Below, one piece after another: positions 32,801 to 44,953 of a stretch of 64,000 nt of DNA. How positions within the stretch are numbered: the stretch's first letter is position 1; every line of letters begins with the position of its first letter. Source of the stretch: Perkinsus olseni (lineage: Eukaryota > Perkinsozoa > Perkinsida > Perkinsidae); assembly GCA_013115135.1 (NCBI GenBank), contig JABANP010000073.1, forward strand, positions 105,574 to 169,573, given 5' to 3'. The notes under the pieces are model-generated. The model was not told the origin of the DNA. It worked only from the letters and a program-made list of their open reading frames with translations, and made no database searches. The position numbers and the translations under genes were made by a program.

Positions 32801-34820
32801 GAAGAGCGCTGCAAGTACAGCCAGGAAGAAATCGCCGAATGCCGCCCAGTCAGCGTTAAGCAAGATACTTCGGTCTTTCGAGAAGCCCACCGCTGAGCTG
32901 GGTGCTCCCAAGAAGCTTTCCGAAGCCTCTAAGCGGCGCATGATCCGCGAATTAGTTAAGGCACCGGGAAGCAGCTGCGAAGATCTTGTGAGAAATCTCG
33001 ATCTTCCAGTCCGCCGCGAGACCGTGAGGGCCGTTCCTTGTCGCTAAGTGTGCGAAGTGTGCTCCTATCAAGGGAGTCCATGCGCTTGGGCCCAGTCAAA
33101 TGAAGACTCTGCACGGAGTCGATACGAGAGTGCCGCTGTGCTGTTCCGCGCCGGAAGGGCAAGAAGGAGTTTGACTGGCGACTCGCCAGTCAAACTCCTT
33201 GAGCTTGAGGCGGAGGAGGTCAACTCCGCTTCTCTGATGGTGAGGATTCATGATGTCACATTTCATCTCGCCAGCCTGGCGACGCCAGAGACAGCGTCTT
33301 GGTGGTTCTCACTCGTGACGTCGGACAAACAGCGAGCAAGAACGAGCCGAAGAAGGGGAGCTGGCAAAGAACGTACTAGGCTGGAATACGGGGTTTTGTA
33401 CGAAGTCGGTTGGACTCTCAGCGTAAAGCGAATAAGGAGCATAAGAAAGCAAATTATTGCTGAGGTTTTGTACAGAGGTAGTCGGCACAGAGGACGAGGA
33501 TTCCTCGTCGAGGACAGTGCGAGTAGTGGGCTGAGTAAGTGAATATTCCAATTGCATCTGGCAAATTCTGCAAAGGCGTTTTTTTGCTCGCCGGTATATC
33601 AGTGTGTTGGCATGAAAACTGTCACGGTTTCTTGAGGTTGTGTTCAGCTTGTGTTCCGGTATTGTATATTCTGAAATCAGGCCGGAACTCCCGGTAGTCA
33701 CGGCGAATTCAACTTGCATCCCATATGTATCCCAAAACAATTTGGAGCACTGCGGGCTACAACCCGTAGCGAAATTAGCACTCCGTGGTTTGTGATTGCA
33801 GAATATGGCGTTTTGAGAATCGCCAGTGGTGCTCGAACCCTATTCAGGTCCGGATTCACGGCGGTACCGAACCCCTGGATTCCACCGGCATTCATCCTGA
33901 GTCCTACGACCGCGCTCGTCAGTTGAAGCTGCTGATGAGCACACATAAAGGAGAGGGTGAGATCCCTGGTAAAAGCTGAAACTCCAGTACTGGACTTAGA
34001 CTTCAACTCACTACTGCAGTACTTGACCTGTGATGAGGACTCGGAGCAGGTAGGTCCGCGCACCTGGGTAGTCGTGGTCCGGAGTGTGCGTTGTAGGCGA
34101 GGACGACATCAGCAGAGGTCCTCACTGAGCTGGTTGAGGCTGGCAAGGATGTTCGCCTGGAGCACCCCGAGCGGTATAGACCCCCTGAGATTGAGTACCC
34201 TCCTTACAAAGCCCCCTGCGGGAACGGAGTGTTGGAGGTGAATTTTTGTATCTCTCTCTGGTATCAGACGTGCCTACGGCTACTTCCGACACGCGCTACT
34301 GGGACACAGTTTCGTGCGCTCGGAGCCTCCCAATCTCAGTATTCAGCATTCAACCCGGAGTTAGATTTTCTTTTCAGGGAAGCTCGCCTGCTATTCTTAC
34401 CGAGCCGCAACGCCTTGTCTGATCTCCTTTTCCTTAGTTCTCCTCGAATCGTTTTTGCTCCTAGGTCGGAGCTAATCTCGAAGGGTCGATACACAAAATG
34501 TGGTATCCTTTGGAGCCTTCGTTCATCTAGACTGCGAGGAGTCCGTCACGGGGCTTCTCCATGTCTCCTAATCTCCTCCCGATGGTGACACTGGACTCCC
34601 TCACCGTCAATCAACGCGTAAGCGAGGACGGTGCTGACCTTGCCGGGCATACGGATCATGTCCAACCTCCTGCCGACTGAGTCGGATCCAGTCGAGTCAC
34701 CTTCCCTCTAGGTCGTGATGTATCTGCCGTGCTTACCGAACTTGTCAGGTTCGTGTATCAGTGCAGGAGATCGACCGTTCGAATCCTCGGAAGCCTCGAA
34801 TTAGCCTTCGAATGATATAG
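29876..34820 (+). CDS. Tex/SRBD1-like S1 RNA-binding protein, multi-exon
   Basis: Tex-family proteins (bacterial Tex, animal SRBD1, related to Spt6) bind nucleic acids during transcription. The start [20 protein letters not shown] looks like a nuclear localisation signal. The N-terminal helices include [20 protein letters not shown] and [19 protein letters not shown]. The central part has [20 protein letters not shown] and the YqgF (RNase H-like) domain: [30 protein letters not shown] and [20 protein letters not shown]. HhH motifs follow ([35 protein letters not shown]). A 1291-nt intron (32557-33847) then leads to [20 protein letters not shown]. The gene closes with the last strand of an S1 domain, [20 protein letters not shown]. 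The large intron carries a transposon relic. Exons between 30450 and 31300, and those leading into the S1 end, are not all placed. Confidence 0.8.
32605..33578 (+). mobile_element. Tc1/mariner-like transposon relic in the Tex intron
   Basis: About 970 bases, bounded by imperfect terminal inverted repeats: left 32605-32640 with AATTTGCCATATCGAATTG, right 33541-33578 with the inverse (CAATTGCATCTGGCAAATT), matching at roughly three of four positions over about 30 bases. Inside, 32784-33010 encodes [20 protein letters not shown] and [13 protein letters not shown], which fits the N-terminal paired-type helix-turn-helix of Tc1/mariner transposases. The catalytic part is not readable: frames are broken and no DDE/DDD triad was found, so the copy is dead. 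It lies wholly between the splice sites, so Tex should still be spliced normally. Confidence 0.55.
33164..33200. repeat. Perfect 18-bp palindrome with one-base centre
   Basis: AAGGAGTTTGACTGGCGA (33164-33181) is followed by a single C and then its exact inverse complement (33183-33200). It lies inside the transposon relic. Confidence 0.9.
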
Positions 34821-34903
34821 TCTCATCCCCTGCTGGGGCGTCGTGTTCCATTAATCATTTGTGCGATCGAGGGTGTTGTTGGGGACTTTGTAGAATTAGA
34901 TCA

Positions 34904-37900
34904 ATGGATGACACCACCGACCTGCTGGACCGGCTACTCGAGGAGGCTCTTACGCCGCCCTCAGGGACCGGGTACAGCCCGAGGCAGCCAGCAGAGAGTG
35001 CTGAAGCGGTTATTGATGATATCCTCAATCCTTGGCAATGACGCAAAAGTCGAGACTCGTCCGCAGCACAAGCAAGTAGGACTACAGCGGTTTCTACGTT
35101 CAGGCTTCCTCAGATGCGTGCCGCTCAGCTGTACTCTGCTAGTTACCTCCCCTACCCCTTCACGATGCCCGCATCATGTCGGCGTCCGACCAAGAGCTAG
35201 ATTTGTTGACGCCAATTGCCAAGGAAGCGGATGATACCGTCGTCCCATTCACTGCTGCGGAGTCCTCGTCTGAAGCCGTGCCCACAGTAGACGCCTTGCT
35301 GCAGCACTCTGAACCAGGAGCAGCGGAGGAGCGGATTGGCTCCCCGCCCAAACAGGAGGACGGTCCAGCTGAAGGCACTCCTCGTTTTGTGAGAGATCTT
35401 TGGCCGATGGATGCTGAAGAGGATGAGAATACGCCGTCTGTGAACGAGTCTAGGTCTGACCAACCTCCAAGCGTGATGGAGCTTGCGGGGCCGGTAGCCC
35501 ATGACAACGCCCCTCATGACAAAGCAGATACCGACCGTGGACCACACGGACCATTGCCTCCGCTGGACCTGGTTGGGGGTCCTGTACCGTCGCTTCCACC
35601 AATCCAGGAGGTATCCACTGGGCGAACATCATCCGCAGGACCATACGACTCGGCACGCAAAGAGGCCGTCATTTCTCCCCGGCTCCCATCTCAGCAGGCT
35701 GCCCCCAGCATCCCAGTGTTTGAGAGCATTCCCGTGAGCCCTTGAAGTTCCGCATCTCTCTCGCGCTTGGGCACAACTTGAAGGTAGCAACCCTCTCAGG
35801 CACAGATCGCTACTACCCCTCGAGGGGAGTTGCCGCCGCTCGGGCCGATGAATCTGCGACCGGTCCGTGATTGGCTGAAACGAATGGGGCAAGTTAGACC
35901 ACAAGCTGCCGCCATTACAGAGGCGAGGACTGGAGGCCCTACTGTGCTGCAGCCGGGGGGTGGCCAGTCTATAACTGGCCATAGCCCCACGGTCCTCTAT
36001 TGCATCAGTGAGTATCTTTCATCATCAGGTTGGTCATGAGTGTTGCCCTCAGGCGTTGGTCGTGTCACGGCCCCGCCTATCCCGAACCATCTGGCCGAGG
36101 GCGTTGTGGTGTCCTACCGTCTTTACGTCACCCTATTCCACCTGCGGAGTCAGCTGCTTATCAGTCGCACGGCCGTGAGCCCGAAAGTCGATGCCCCCGC
36201 CGGCCACGACTTCAATATCGACGGCTCCTTCTGGTACCACACTGGGTCCTCTTCGACCGACCCTCAGGTCGGGGTTATCCTGGAACTAGCTCTGTCCCTC
36301 CCCGATGGCGACAGATTGTCAGCAGGGTGGTCAGTAGTCCCTGCTGGTCATGATCTGAGCGGTGGCGCGGTGCTGCTCAAGGGCAGTCCGAGACTTCTTC
36401 CCTTCATGAAGCGCGAAGTTATCGGAGCCTTCGCCTCCACTCAATCACCAACTGGAAGTCTGGTCGGGCTGGCGACCGCAGGCCGGCTCGAAGTCTCCTT
36501 CCGCTCCCTCTCGGGGGAAGACCAACAGGCCAATATTATGCGTAGAATGCTACCGTCTGGATATGTTGCGGCAGTGGGCCCCCCAGTCGGCTGTCTTCAG
36601 TCTTCCGGTCTACGCCGAGCCGAAGTATCCCTCGGCCGCATCACCGCTGATCTCGGCAGCCACCATACTACTGCCGAACTTCGAGATGCCCTTCGTTTCG
36701 CCGTCCAGGACTTCTCTCAACGGTTCAAGCCGCTCGGAGGTCACCGCGATGAGAAGGTGGAGCTGTCGAACCTCTGCACTGTGGTCGTCTACGCCCACAA
36801 CGGACTCCAACAGATAACGACGGAATGCACGTTCCATATGCAAGGAGATGGCAGCGGCAATCCTGTTCTGGTGAGTACCGTCAACCACACCGTCGATATG
36901 ATACTGGACGATGGCTGTGCGCTTGTGGTCGAGCTGCACTATCATCTTACTGGGGAGGGATCCGGCAGCGTGCCCGTTTGTGTCGGCTGGTGTCTCCTGT
37001 TGCCGCCTCAGCTGGACCCCCTCACTGAGTGCATAGTTTCTAACCAGGCCCATGATAGTGTGCTACTCCGATCACGACTGATGAAGGGGCCCCGGGGAGA
37101 CCCTTGCCGGTCGACGAGTGTGGGCCGGGTCTCCTACTGGGACCGGTTTCTCTGTCGAGCTTGCTATGACGGGCGAGGCCTACGCTTCATGGCTTGGGGA
37201 GCGCCAGCAAGTACTCCACGCTGAACGATTGAAAGAGGCCCCTCTCAGCACAGCCCAGCCTTTGCCCGCGGTGAGGTCACCTCGCGAGTCACCAGTGGTT
37301 ACACAGACGCCCCGTGCTCTGCTTCCTCCCGTTCCCAACGATCCTTATCAGGAACCTATGAGAGACATGGTAGTTGAAGGACCGGAGCTCCCAGCCCCGG
37401 CCATGCTCTTCGAGACCAGATCCCTCGAGGCGCCTCCTCTCACTCCATCAGAGGTACCCAACGGCCTCCGCCATCACCCCCGCGGGCTGTCGACCCTCCC
37501 TACGCTCCAGCCCTGGAGCCGCCCCGTACTCCACCCGTCGAGCCGCCCCGTGTACCAGCCATCGAGCAGCCTGGCCCTCTCGTGGCCGAGCCTCTTCCAC
37601 GTTTCGGACGTCCAGCAACCGAGTATTCCGAATCTGGGTGAGAAATTGGCGCCTGTGGTAGCCCGCTGTTTCTCCTACGGCACCCGTCACCCCTCGCAGT
37701 GGAGGCGAGATGAAGGGCGAACGTAACGCACGCTCCCCTTCGCTGAGAGATGCCGATACCCAATATGATGTATCTGCATCACCGAGGCCGCTGAGCCTGA
37801 GCTCATCCCCGTGAAGGCATCTGCTAGTGTGGGGGCGGCAAGCCCTCTCGCGGGCTTTGAGATCAGCACTCAAGCTGGCCGCCAACCAGATCCACCTCCA

Positions 37901-40330
37901 GCGCGGGACATGTCGCCCGCGGACAAGGCGTCCGCTGTGGCGGCCGGGCTGATAACCGCGTCAACGGCCGAACAGGAAGACTTGGCCGCTCTGGACTGGC
38001 AGCTCGAGGAAAATGATCATCTCGCTAACGACGAGATCACTATGGCTATCGTAGGGTGGAGGCCTCTCGAGGGTGCCCGGCGGCCGGGAAGCAAGAAGGT
38101 CTATTTCTCGGCGAAGTTCTACACCTTCCCGCTCCCAGACCACTGATGCTGCTGAATTGCCCTACACCGCGTGCCATAGCGCCTTGAGCTCTTCGAGAAC
38201 TGGTCAGAGGTGAGACAGTCGAGGGGTGCGGTATCTTAGTAATTGCCAATTCCAGCTCCGTTTTCTCTAAGCAACTATCTCCAGTCACAAAAATGCTCGC
38301 AACACGTTTTTGATTTCACAATGACAATCTCAGCTCAGAGTCGCGGTGTATGTAGTCATGTTCGAAGACGAAACAACTAATATGAGACGCATGCTCCCTC
38401 CCAGGCTCGCGACTCGTTGGTGGTGCTGTTACCCCTCCCGCCTTACCATGCTGCGTAGAGTGGCCGGTCGCGATGGCCATGACATAGAACTGGAGATGCA
38501 CTGCGCTGAGACCGGCATGCTGGTCGCCACAGCGTCAGTGCCGCTCCGTGGCATCCCCAGGCAGCAGCGTATGGTGTCTCGATCGGAAAGAGAGGTGAAC
38601 CTTGCCAGCTTCCCGTGGATGCGCACAGATGTAGATCTCCAGGTCCCCTGCTGCGGTTTGGCTCATACCCAGGGCTCGCCAAATGTGTTGGGCTGGCTCC
38701 AGGTTGTCATCGAGAACTGCGGCTCGCGAGAGTGTGGCCAGCTGGGTCATAGCCATCCTGATCTAGTACCGTCTCCCGCTGGTGGCTATGCCCAATGCAG
38801 GGAGGGTGGAAGGCAGCACCGTGCCGCGCCAGGGCGGAAGAATACGAGAGTCAAAGCTCGCAGATTGCCGTGGCCTGATACCGCTCCAAACGCAACTCAT
38901 GATGCGGTCAAGTACTTCGCAGATCAGCGGGATAAGTCTCGTCTGCAGCTCGTGCAGACGAGAATGCGAGAGACCCTGATGGAGAGGCGGTACCTTCCTG
39001 CTGTGGCAGGGGAAGCGAACTACTTCACGGTCCCCTTCACGAAATCCTTTGCCTGCAGAGACCCTCTACTCAGTCCAACTCAGTCGGGTCGGTACGCAGG
39101 GCAGTGTGACAGTGGAGGGAGCTGGGCACTGTGGACTCTTTTTGGTCACCGATCCCGCCGAGTGGCGATACCTCGTGGCCTCTAGAGGCTTCGCCGAGCC
39201 GGATTGCGGCTATGAGTTGTTCACGGCGACATCGGAGTTCCTGCTGCGGTCTGGCCAGACGCTGGAGCTCCCCTTCCGATTTCTGTCGTACATTGAATCA
39301 GCGGGGGACCTTGTATTCGACATCAGCATTCGACGGAGCGGTGGTGACACTGTGAGAGTCGTGGAGCTGGTGGTCCCAGGCCCACTCGGGTTCCTGGTCA
39401 ACCAAGTGGCGCGCTACTGGGAACCTGAAGGAGCTGCTCTCCGCAAGACTCTGCTGCTGAGAAGAGAGGTCGAGAGTGAAACCGCCCTTGTAGTTTCTCC
39501 TGTAGACTCGGGTGTCTCCGTCGTGACTCAAGACCAGCCCGGCCAGTTATTTATTTCCCTGGTGGCGCCTCGTTTTGCGGATGGCGCGCGCGAGGCGGTG
39601 TGCGTGGTCTACCCACGTGGAGACAACTACCGGGAGCATCCACTATGGGTTGTGAGAATTGTCTGCTATGGTCTCTTGGGCGAGTACGTGAAGGGCGTTG
39701 TTGGTCAGCCTTTCGAGAAAACAATACAACTGCCTCCGCAGCTCCACCAGGGAGCAACGGCGGTAGTTGCGTACTCGTCTAACCCGTCGCTCGCAGGGAT
39801 TGAACCTTCGTGTGTTCCAGTGCCCGAGTCTGGGCCATGCCATATCCCGCTGTCTATCCTGCCCTCTGCTAGCGGTATGAGTAGCTGCCTTGTCTTCGCT
39901 GCCGTGGCCGGCGAGGCCTCAGGAGTGGGTCGCCCTGTGGCTGCGTGGGTGTTAAATATCCAAGCTGAGCCCCCTACGGTCACCGAGACGCACGAGCTGG
40001 CTCTGGCTTACGGTCAGCAGTGCAGGAAACGCCTTCCCTTCCGCAATCCCCTCACACGACAGATGGAGTTTACGGTGCGGAGTTCGGACCCCGAGATCTT
40101 GCAGGTAGCTAGACTCAGCCCTGGCTGTCAACCCCTGCGTACGGCGGCCTTCCTCGAATCAGGTTGCTTCCGCTAGTCTTAACCTGGCTCCGCTCACGGC
40201 GTCTCACATCGACCTCGTCTTTGGTCCGGTGCAAGGGCGCATGAGAAGAAAGGCTGAGTGCTTCTTGTTCATCTCGACCTCCGATGGACAAGTGTCCGAC
40301 ACGAGGCTTTTCAAATTGAGCTACACCTGA
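34904..40330 (+). CDS. NPHP4: Nephrocystin-4 homologue (ciliary transition zone)
   Basis: Nephrocystin-4 is part of the NPHP module at the ciliary transition zone. A first exon MDDTTDLLDRLLEEAL (ATG 34904, 83 bases past the Tex stop) and a disordered acidic part (35176-35745) precede the conserved C2-like domain: VVVSYRLYVTLFHLRSQLLI, FNIDGSFWYHTGSS and VGVILELALSLPDGDRLSA. A Pro-rich linker follows (37240-37700), then DEITMAIVGWRPLEGARRPG and VYFSAKFYTFPLPD. The C-terminal MSP-like tandem holds AGHCGLFLVTDPAEWRYLVA, SGQTLELPFRFLSYIESAGD, CVVYPRGDNYREHPLWVVRI, VTETHELALAYGQQCRKRLP and FRNPLTRQMEFTVRSSDPEI. It closes LAPLTASHIDLVFGP..FLFIST and stop at 40328-40330. These match nephrocystin-4 in order and spacing. 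Exon borders inside the linker are not fixed, and the first exon is inferred. Confidence 0.82.
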
Positions 40331-40445
40331 CAGGCATGCCCTCCCTGTACCATTATTACAGTGCTGTCTCTGCGAAAGTGGAAGGTTGCGTGCTACGGGA
40401 CGTGGTCGCTGTTGACACAGTTCTTGCGTGTCGTTCGAGGGCCCA

Positions 40446-41430
40446 TGGATGACCTTCCACAATAGATCCGGCAGCACTGTGACACCGCACCACCGTATCG
40501 CTCGACGTGCTACGACGGGAGGGTGCTCTGCGAGGAGGTCTAGTCTCTCGGATGGCCTCTCAATGTAGCGCTTCCGACTAGCCGCTTCGCCGTGTAGTCG
40601 TCATCCCTCAGACCAGATTGGCCAGGGCCGCCTGAGCCGAAGCGAGCCACTGTCCTCAGTGGAGCCTTCGATGACCCTATGGAAGAGTAAAAGCAGGGCT
40701 TCGAAGAATCGGCTGGACATCATGGTTCATTTATCTCATGGAAGTTGCAGTTCAATGAGCGCCACCACTTTCTGCGGTCCCGTCTCACTTCGACTCGTTC
40801 CAGCAACAACGCGTCGTCCCTGCCACATGCCGTGTCCCTCACTTCAGTCGATCCGAGTCTTCTGCAACGAGAGGCCGCTCCATCTCGAGGCCCGAGACTG
40901 CGGGTCAACAGCCACGGTCAGCAGTTCAGCTTGAACTCGTTCTGGATAACTCCTCCGTCATGGGCGTTTCGTCTGCACGGTACGAGCAAAGATGCTTCCG
41001 CTTGCTCTTATCGTATTATCTCAGTGTTGAAGACTTGGTGCGGACTGCCCTGACCTCCGCGGCCCGTCTGCCGCCGAGCATGCTGCATGTTTCAAAGTGG
41101 GTCGCCGGCTATTTTTGTTGTTGGGATGGGCTCTCTCCTCGTAGGTTCCACCGGGATCTTTCCGGTCGCCCGATTGTCCGCCTTTCGATCGAGGATGCTC
41201 GACAGCTGCCCGCCATGAGCGCGCTCGAGCGCATTATCGCTCTCCTGGACGGCAAACTGTCCGATCAGCACATTTCCGGATCGCCGCAGCACATCATACT
41301 GGCTGGTGCGACTCTCCGACCTCCGAAAGAGCCACTTCATAGTGGGCATGATAGGAGCAGCATCACGATGCAACTTGTGTTCTCACCCGACCCAAGTATC
41401 TCTTGGAATCCTATCGAGTGAGTGCAGGCG
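40446..41430 (+). CDS. Unrecognised gene downstream of NPHP4
   Basis: Short exon-like segments follow NPHP4 on the same strand, for example FEESAGHHGSFISWKLQFNE (about 40700) and CFRLLLSYYLSVEDLVRTAL...PPSMLHVSKWVAGYF (40990-41120). LSIEDARQLPAMSALERIIALLDGKLSD and ITMQLVFSPDPSISW (41180-41420) come later. The SYYLSVEDLVRTAL part is reminiscent of an F-box-like helix pair, but this is not firm. Start and end are approximate, and it could be the 5' part of the SPRY gene that follows. Confidence 0.35.
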
Positions 41431-41654
41431 CGTTGTGTCAGAGGGATCGTGCTGCAGACTTCACGTTTCGTCAGATTAAGAGAAGTAGTTCGCACCGAGT
41501 TGCTCCGGTCATCTGGGCTACCACCCGCCAGTCTGATGGTTACCCGGTGAGCAGCCCGCTGTGAGCCCCTGAGATCAGGAAGTCCCATCTGCTCAGGTCA
41601 TTCCGTAACCGTCAGGGTGAGCATGTCGTAACCCTTGTTGCTAAAAGGTGCGGA

Positions 41655-44468
41655 GTGTTTGAGGCTCCCGATGTCGCCAGAATCCTGAGAACCTCTGTTG
41701 AGGACAGCTCGTCGCTTCTCAAGCGGAAGGGGGGTCCACTGGCATCTCTTTTCGAAGGAGCTAGGGTGGAAATTGGCGACCGGGTTCATGAAAGCGCGCC
41801 CAAGGCGGCGGCTCGATTGCGCTCAGCCTCGCGCAATGATCGCCGTTCGAGGTCGCAAACCCCTTCGCAACGCCGGTCTGGGAGAGGCGAACATCCGAGC
41901 ACATCCGTGACCAGAACAAGAAGTCAGCCACGGCCTCCGAACGAACGTGATGAGCTGGCACCTGTTCTCGCGGAGTCCCGAAGATCAAGCTTAGCCGACG
42001 ATTTCGCGGCTGAACTTGAAGCATGGGGGAGGAGCTCTATGGCTCACTTGCTTGAGAGCCGCACTGCACAACGTCAACCCTCGGTAAAGGGAAGCGTCAG
42101 CGTGAAGCACAGCGCTAGCGGAAGCATGCAGACTAAGGTTGCCGACGACTCCTTGTCCCGCATCCTGACGGATGAGCTTTTAGGGACTAGGAACAAATAC
42201 CAGTCCCCCACACTCCCGTAGCGGAGAGGGTCTGCGAAAGGCGAGCACGGGAGCGCCATGGCGGAGCAGAGAGTAAAGGACAAGACGCTCGTGTGGCGGG
42301 TCTGGGTTCATTGCGCAGTCTTGAGCTCGATGACTCCGTGCTGTCGCTGCCCGGCCCTCATCGTCGTTCTGATCGCAGTCTTGCCATCGATCCCAGCCCG
42401 CCTAGTTCCGACGGCGAGAGCTCGATGGAAAAGATATATGCCGAGCTGATGTCTTTGGAATCTGCTGCTCTACCACTCACCAACGAGAGAAGTCTTGGTC
42501 CCGATTCGATGCGGGAGCCAGAATCATCTCGACCATTACCATATCCTCGTGAACTGACTTCAACTCTTGAGGATATGAAGGGCCTGGTTGAAGCGCACTT
42601 GGGCCCGTGGCCGACGGACGATCTGCCAAGCCTGAAGCCTGAAGGGTCAGATAACTCCGAACGAAGGAGATCATACGGCGAGTCGAAGAGGGAGGCCATG
42701 CGGCACAGTCGTGATTCAGATTTGATGAGCTCCCAGAAAGATGGCAGCCTTGATAATTCCCTGGACCTCGGTTCAAATTCAGATGCCATCGTCTCGGATT
42801 CCATCGACCACGAAGAAGGTCCCGATAGCGTCTCAGTGCGGCCGAGTTCTTCCAATTCATCGGACGCTCGAAGCTCAGAGCAAGCCGAAGCCTCGAGCGA
42901 GCCACCCGGCGACGACGGTGCCGGCAGTGCTTTCGGTGCGGCAGCGAGCGAACGTTCGAAACGGACGCCGCCAACTTCAGTGGTGAGTGCCGCTAGAAAG
43001 TCCCAAATAATCGATATGCTTCCTCAACCGGCCTTCAAAGGCAAACTGGGGGAGTTGGGACTGGTTCGAAGAGCTCCAGCGATATGAATAGCGAGACCGG
43101 ACCTCCACCTGATGCTCTGCCTGTGAAGCCGCAGGATCATGCTTCCGCGATCGACACAGGAGGGCAAGGTGTACAGCATGCCGGTGCAGATCCCCAAGCG
43201 GCAGCCCAGACTGCCGTGTGTAGCAGCGCCCGCTCTGGCATGGAAGAGTCCTGTAACTCGTCCCCAGGCGGTGAGTCGGGTGAAGGGGACATCGAGGACA
43301 CACCAGGGAAGCTCAGCCCCAGTGTGGCATCTCCTCCTCACGAAAGAATCGCAGGCTGGTACTGCAGAGCGGCCTTGGCTCTGGTCAGAACGTCGGCTCC
43401 CACGGCAGCTCTGAGCAATCCCGTGCCGCGTGAATCTCGAGACGACACGGGCCTTCCCCCGAGCCACCCAGCGAGTCTACAGATGCTGCCTGAGGCCTTA
43501 CCTTCGAAGGCTGTGCCAGCGTCGTCTGTACAGTCACAAACATCTGTGGAGAGTGATGAATCAAGCTCGGCACAATCGCCGCAGGAAAGGCCTCAATCGA
43601 GAGACATGAAGAGAACCCCGATCGAGTCGTCCCCAGTGGACCCCTGGCCACCCTCTGCCCCAGACGTGCGTCAACCCCCGCTATCACACCTTCTCCCGGG
43701 TTCTAGGGATGCTCAGAAGGTCGCCACTTGGGAGGGGGCTGGGCAGGTCTGCAAGCGTACCTAGCACCTTCATCTCGGAGCTCCAACGATGGGCCGCAAG
43801 GGTACCAAAACCCCGGTCGGGCAGTATCCGGAATTCTCCCCACCATCGCCGGAGGAAAGCGAGCAGTGAGGAGTTACCGCTACACTGTGACCCGTCATGG
43901 CTCACCAGCCCGCTAGGGAGCTCAATGAATATACTCGGTCATACCGTAACTTCCGTTGATGCTGAAGGGAGACGGCGAGGCATCCTGGGCTGTTGCGGCT
44001 ACGGACCCATATCGACTGCAAGACGGTTCCTTGGTCTGGCAATGCGTCATTAGGTCACTTCGTCTTGGCATCTCGTCGGGTGTGAGCTCAGTGGGTCTCG
44101 GCATCGGTCTCTGCTCCAATCCCATTGGGACAGTCGGTTGCACGACGGCATCAGAACTGCCTTCCTCGGTGATGCTCGGTTACGAGTGTACCGGGGTATT
44201 CGTGGATGGCGCCCTGCGGACTGCCACTAATGTGGCTCATAAGCAATGGGCACAAAATCTCAAGGCTGGTGACATCATCACCCTGGTACTCAACCGCAGT
44301 GAGCTTCAAGTGTGGGTCAACTGGACGAAGGTCCAATCCGAGACGCTACAGTCCAACCCTTTCAAGGATCCACATCTGGTGGTTGAGCTCGTAGGCGCTG
44401 TGGCAAGCATCAGCCTCCACGGTCATGACCAAATCAAGCTCTCGGCACACAGGCTGAAGCATTACTGA
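41655..44468 (+). CDS. Long disordered protein with C-terminal SPRY domain
   Basis: An opening segment FEAPDVARILRTSVEDSSSL leads into about 650 residues rich in Ser, Arg, Glu and Pro spread over several frames joined by short introns (41655-42221, 42293-43087, 43084-43764). No fold is visible there. The end (about 43956-44468) is a B30.2/SPRY-type beta domain: DGEASWAVAATDPYRLQDGS, VGLGIGLCSNP, VMLGYECTGVFVDGALRTAT, LKAGDIITLVLNRSELQVWV, VVELVGAVASISLHG, stop. SPRY domains bind protein partners, so this may be a scaffold or ligase adaptor; no RING is seen. Decayed copies of its last 200-300 bases, including 3' flank, recur at 47.45-47.74 kb and 50.05-50.19 kb. Confidence 0.6.
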
Positions 44469-44953
44469 ACTATTGCAGTGTCATTTGACGTTGGTCTGAG
44501 CCGATAATTCCCCTGTTGTTTTGTAGTCCATTTAATACCGAACCCTGAGAGTGGTCTGATGCTGCTACTACTAACTTGACACCTGGTCAGGGAAAGCGGG
44601 ATGTATTCTCGCGAGGAGGGATCTCCTCAAAGGGAATGGATGCGGCCGGCAAACGCGGCGATACTGAGCTGAAGTCGCCAAAATCTGGTGGTTAATGCAG
44701 GTCTCGCCCTCTCGCGGATGGTTGTGCATGCGCGGTCATCACTCCGGGGACGTGCTTCCCCGCGCACGCGATAGCGACGTGCATGGGCCGATGTGAGTCC
44801 ACGGCGGCAGTACCCTACTAAGTATCCCCTGAACCTGCTTTGAATTATGAGAGGTCGATTGAAACACTAAACGCCGAGGGAAAGACAGTACTCTCACATT
44901 CGCCTTTGGCTTCTGTATTTGAAAGTTCTTAGGCTATAGAAATTGTTGCTGTA
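44469..44953. other. intergenic region, about 480 bases
   Basis: No gene seen. This should contain the 3' end of the SPRY gene and the promoter of the hydratase gene. Confidence 0.5.

Noticed and set aside
29876..34820. Tex gene as a recent bacterial transfer
   Set aside because: It has many spliceosomal introns and Tex/SRBD1 proteins are known in eukaryotes, so recent transfer is not needed.
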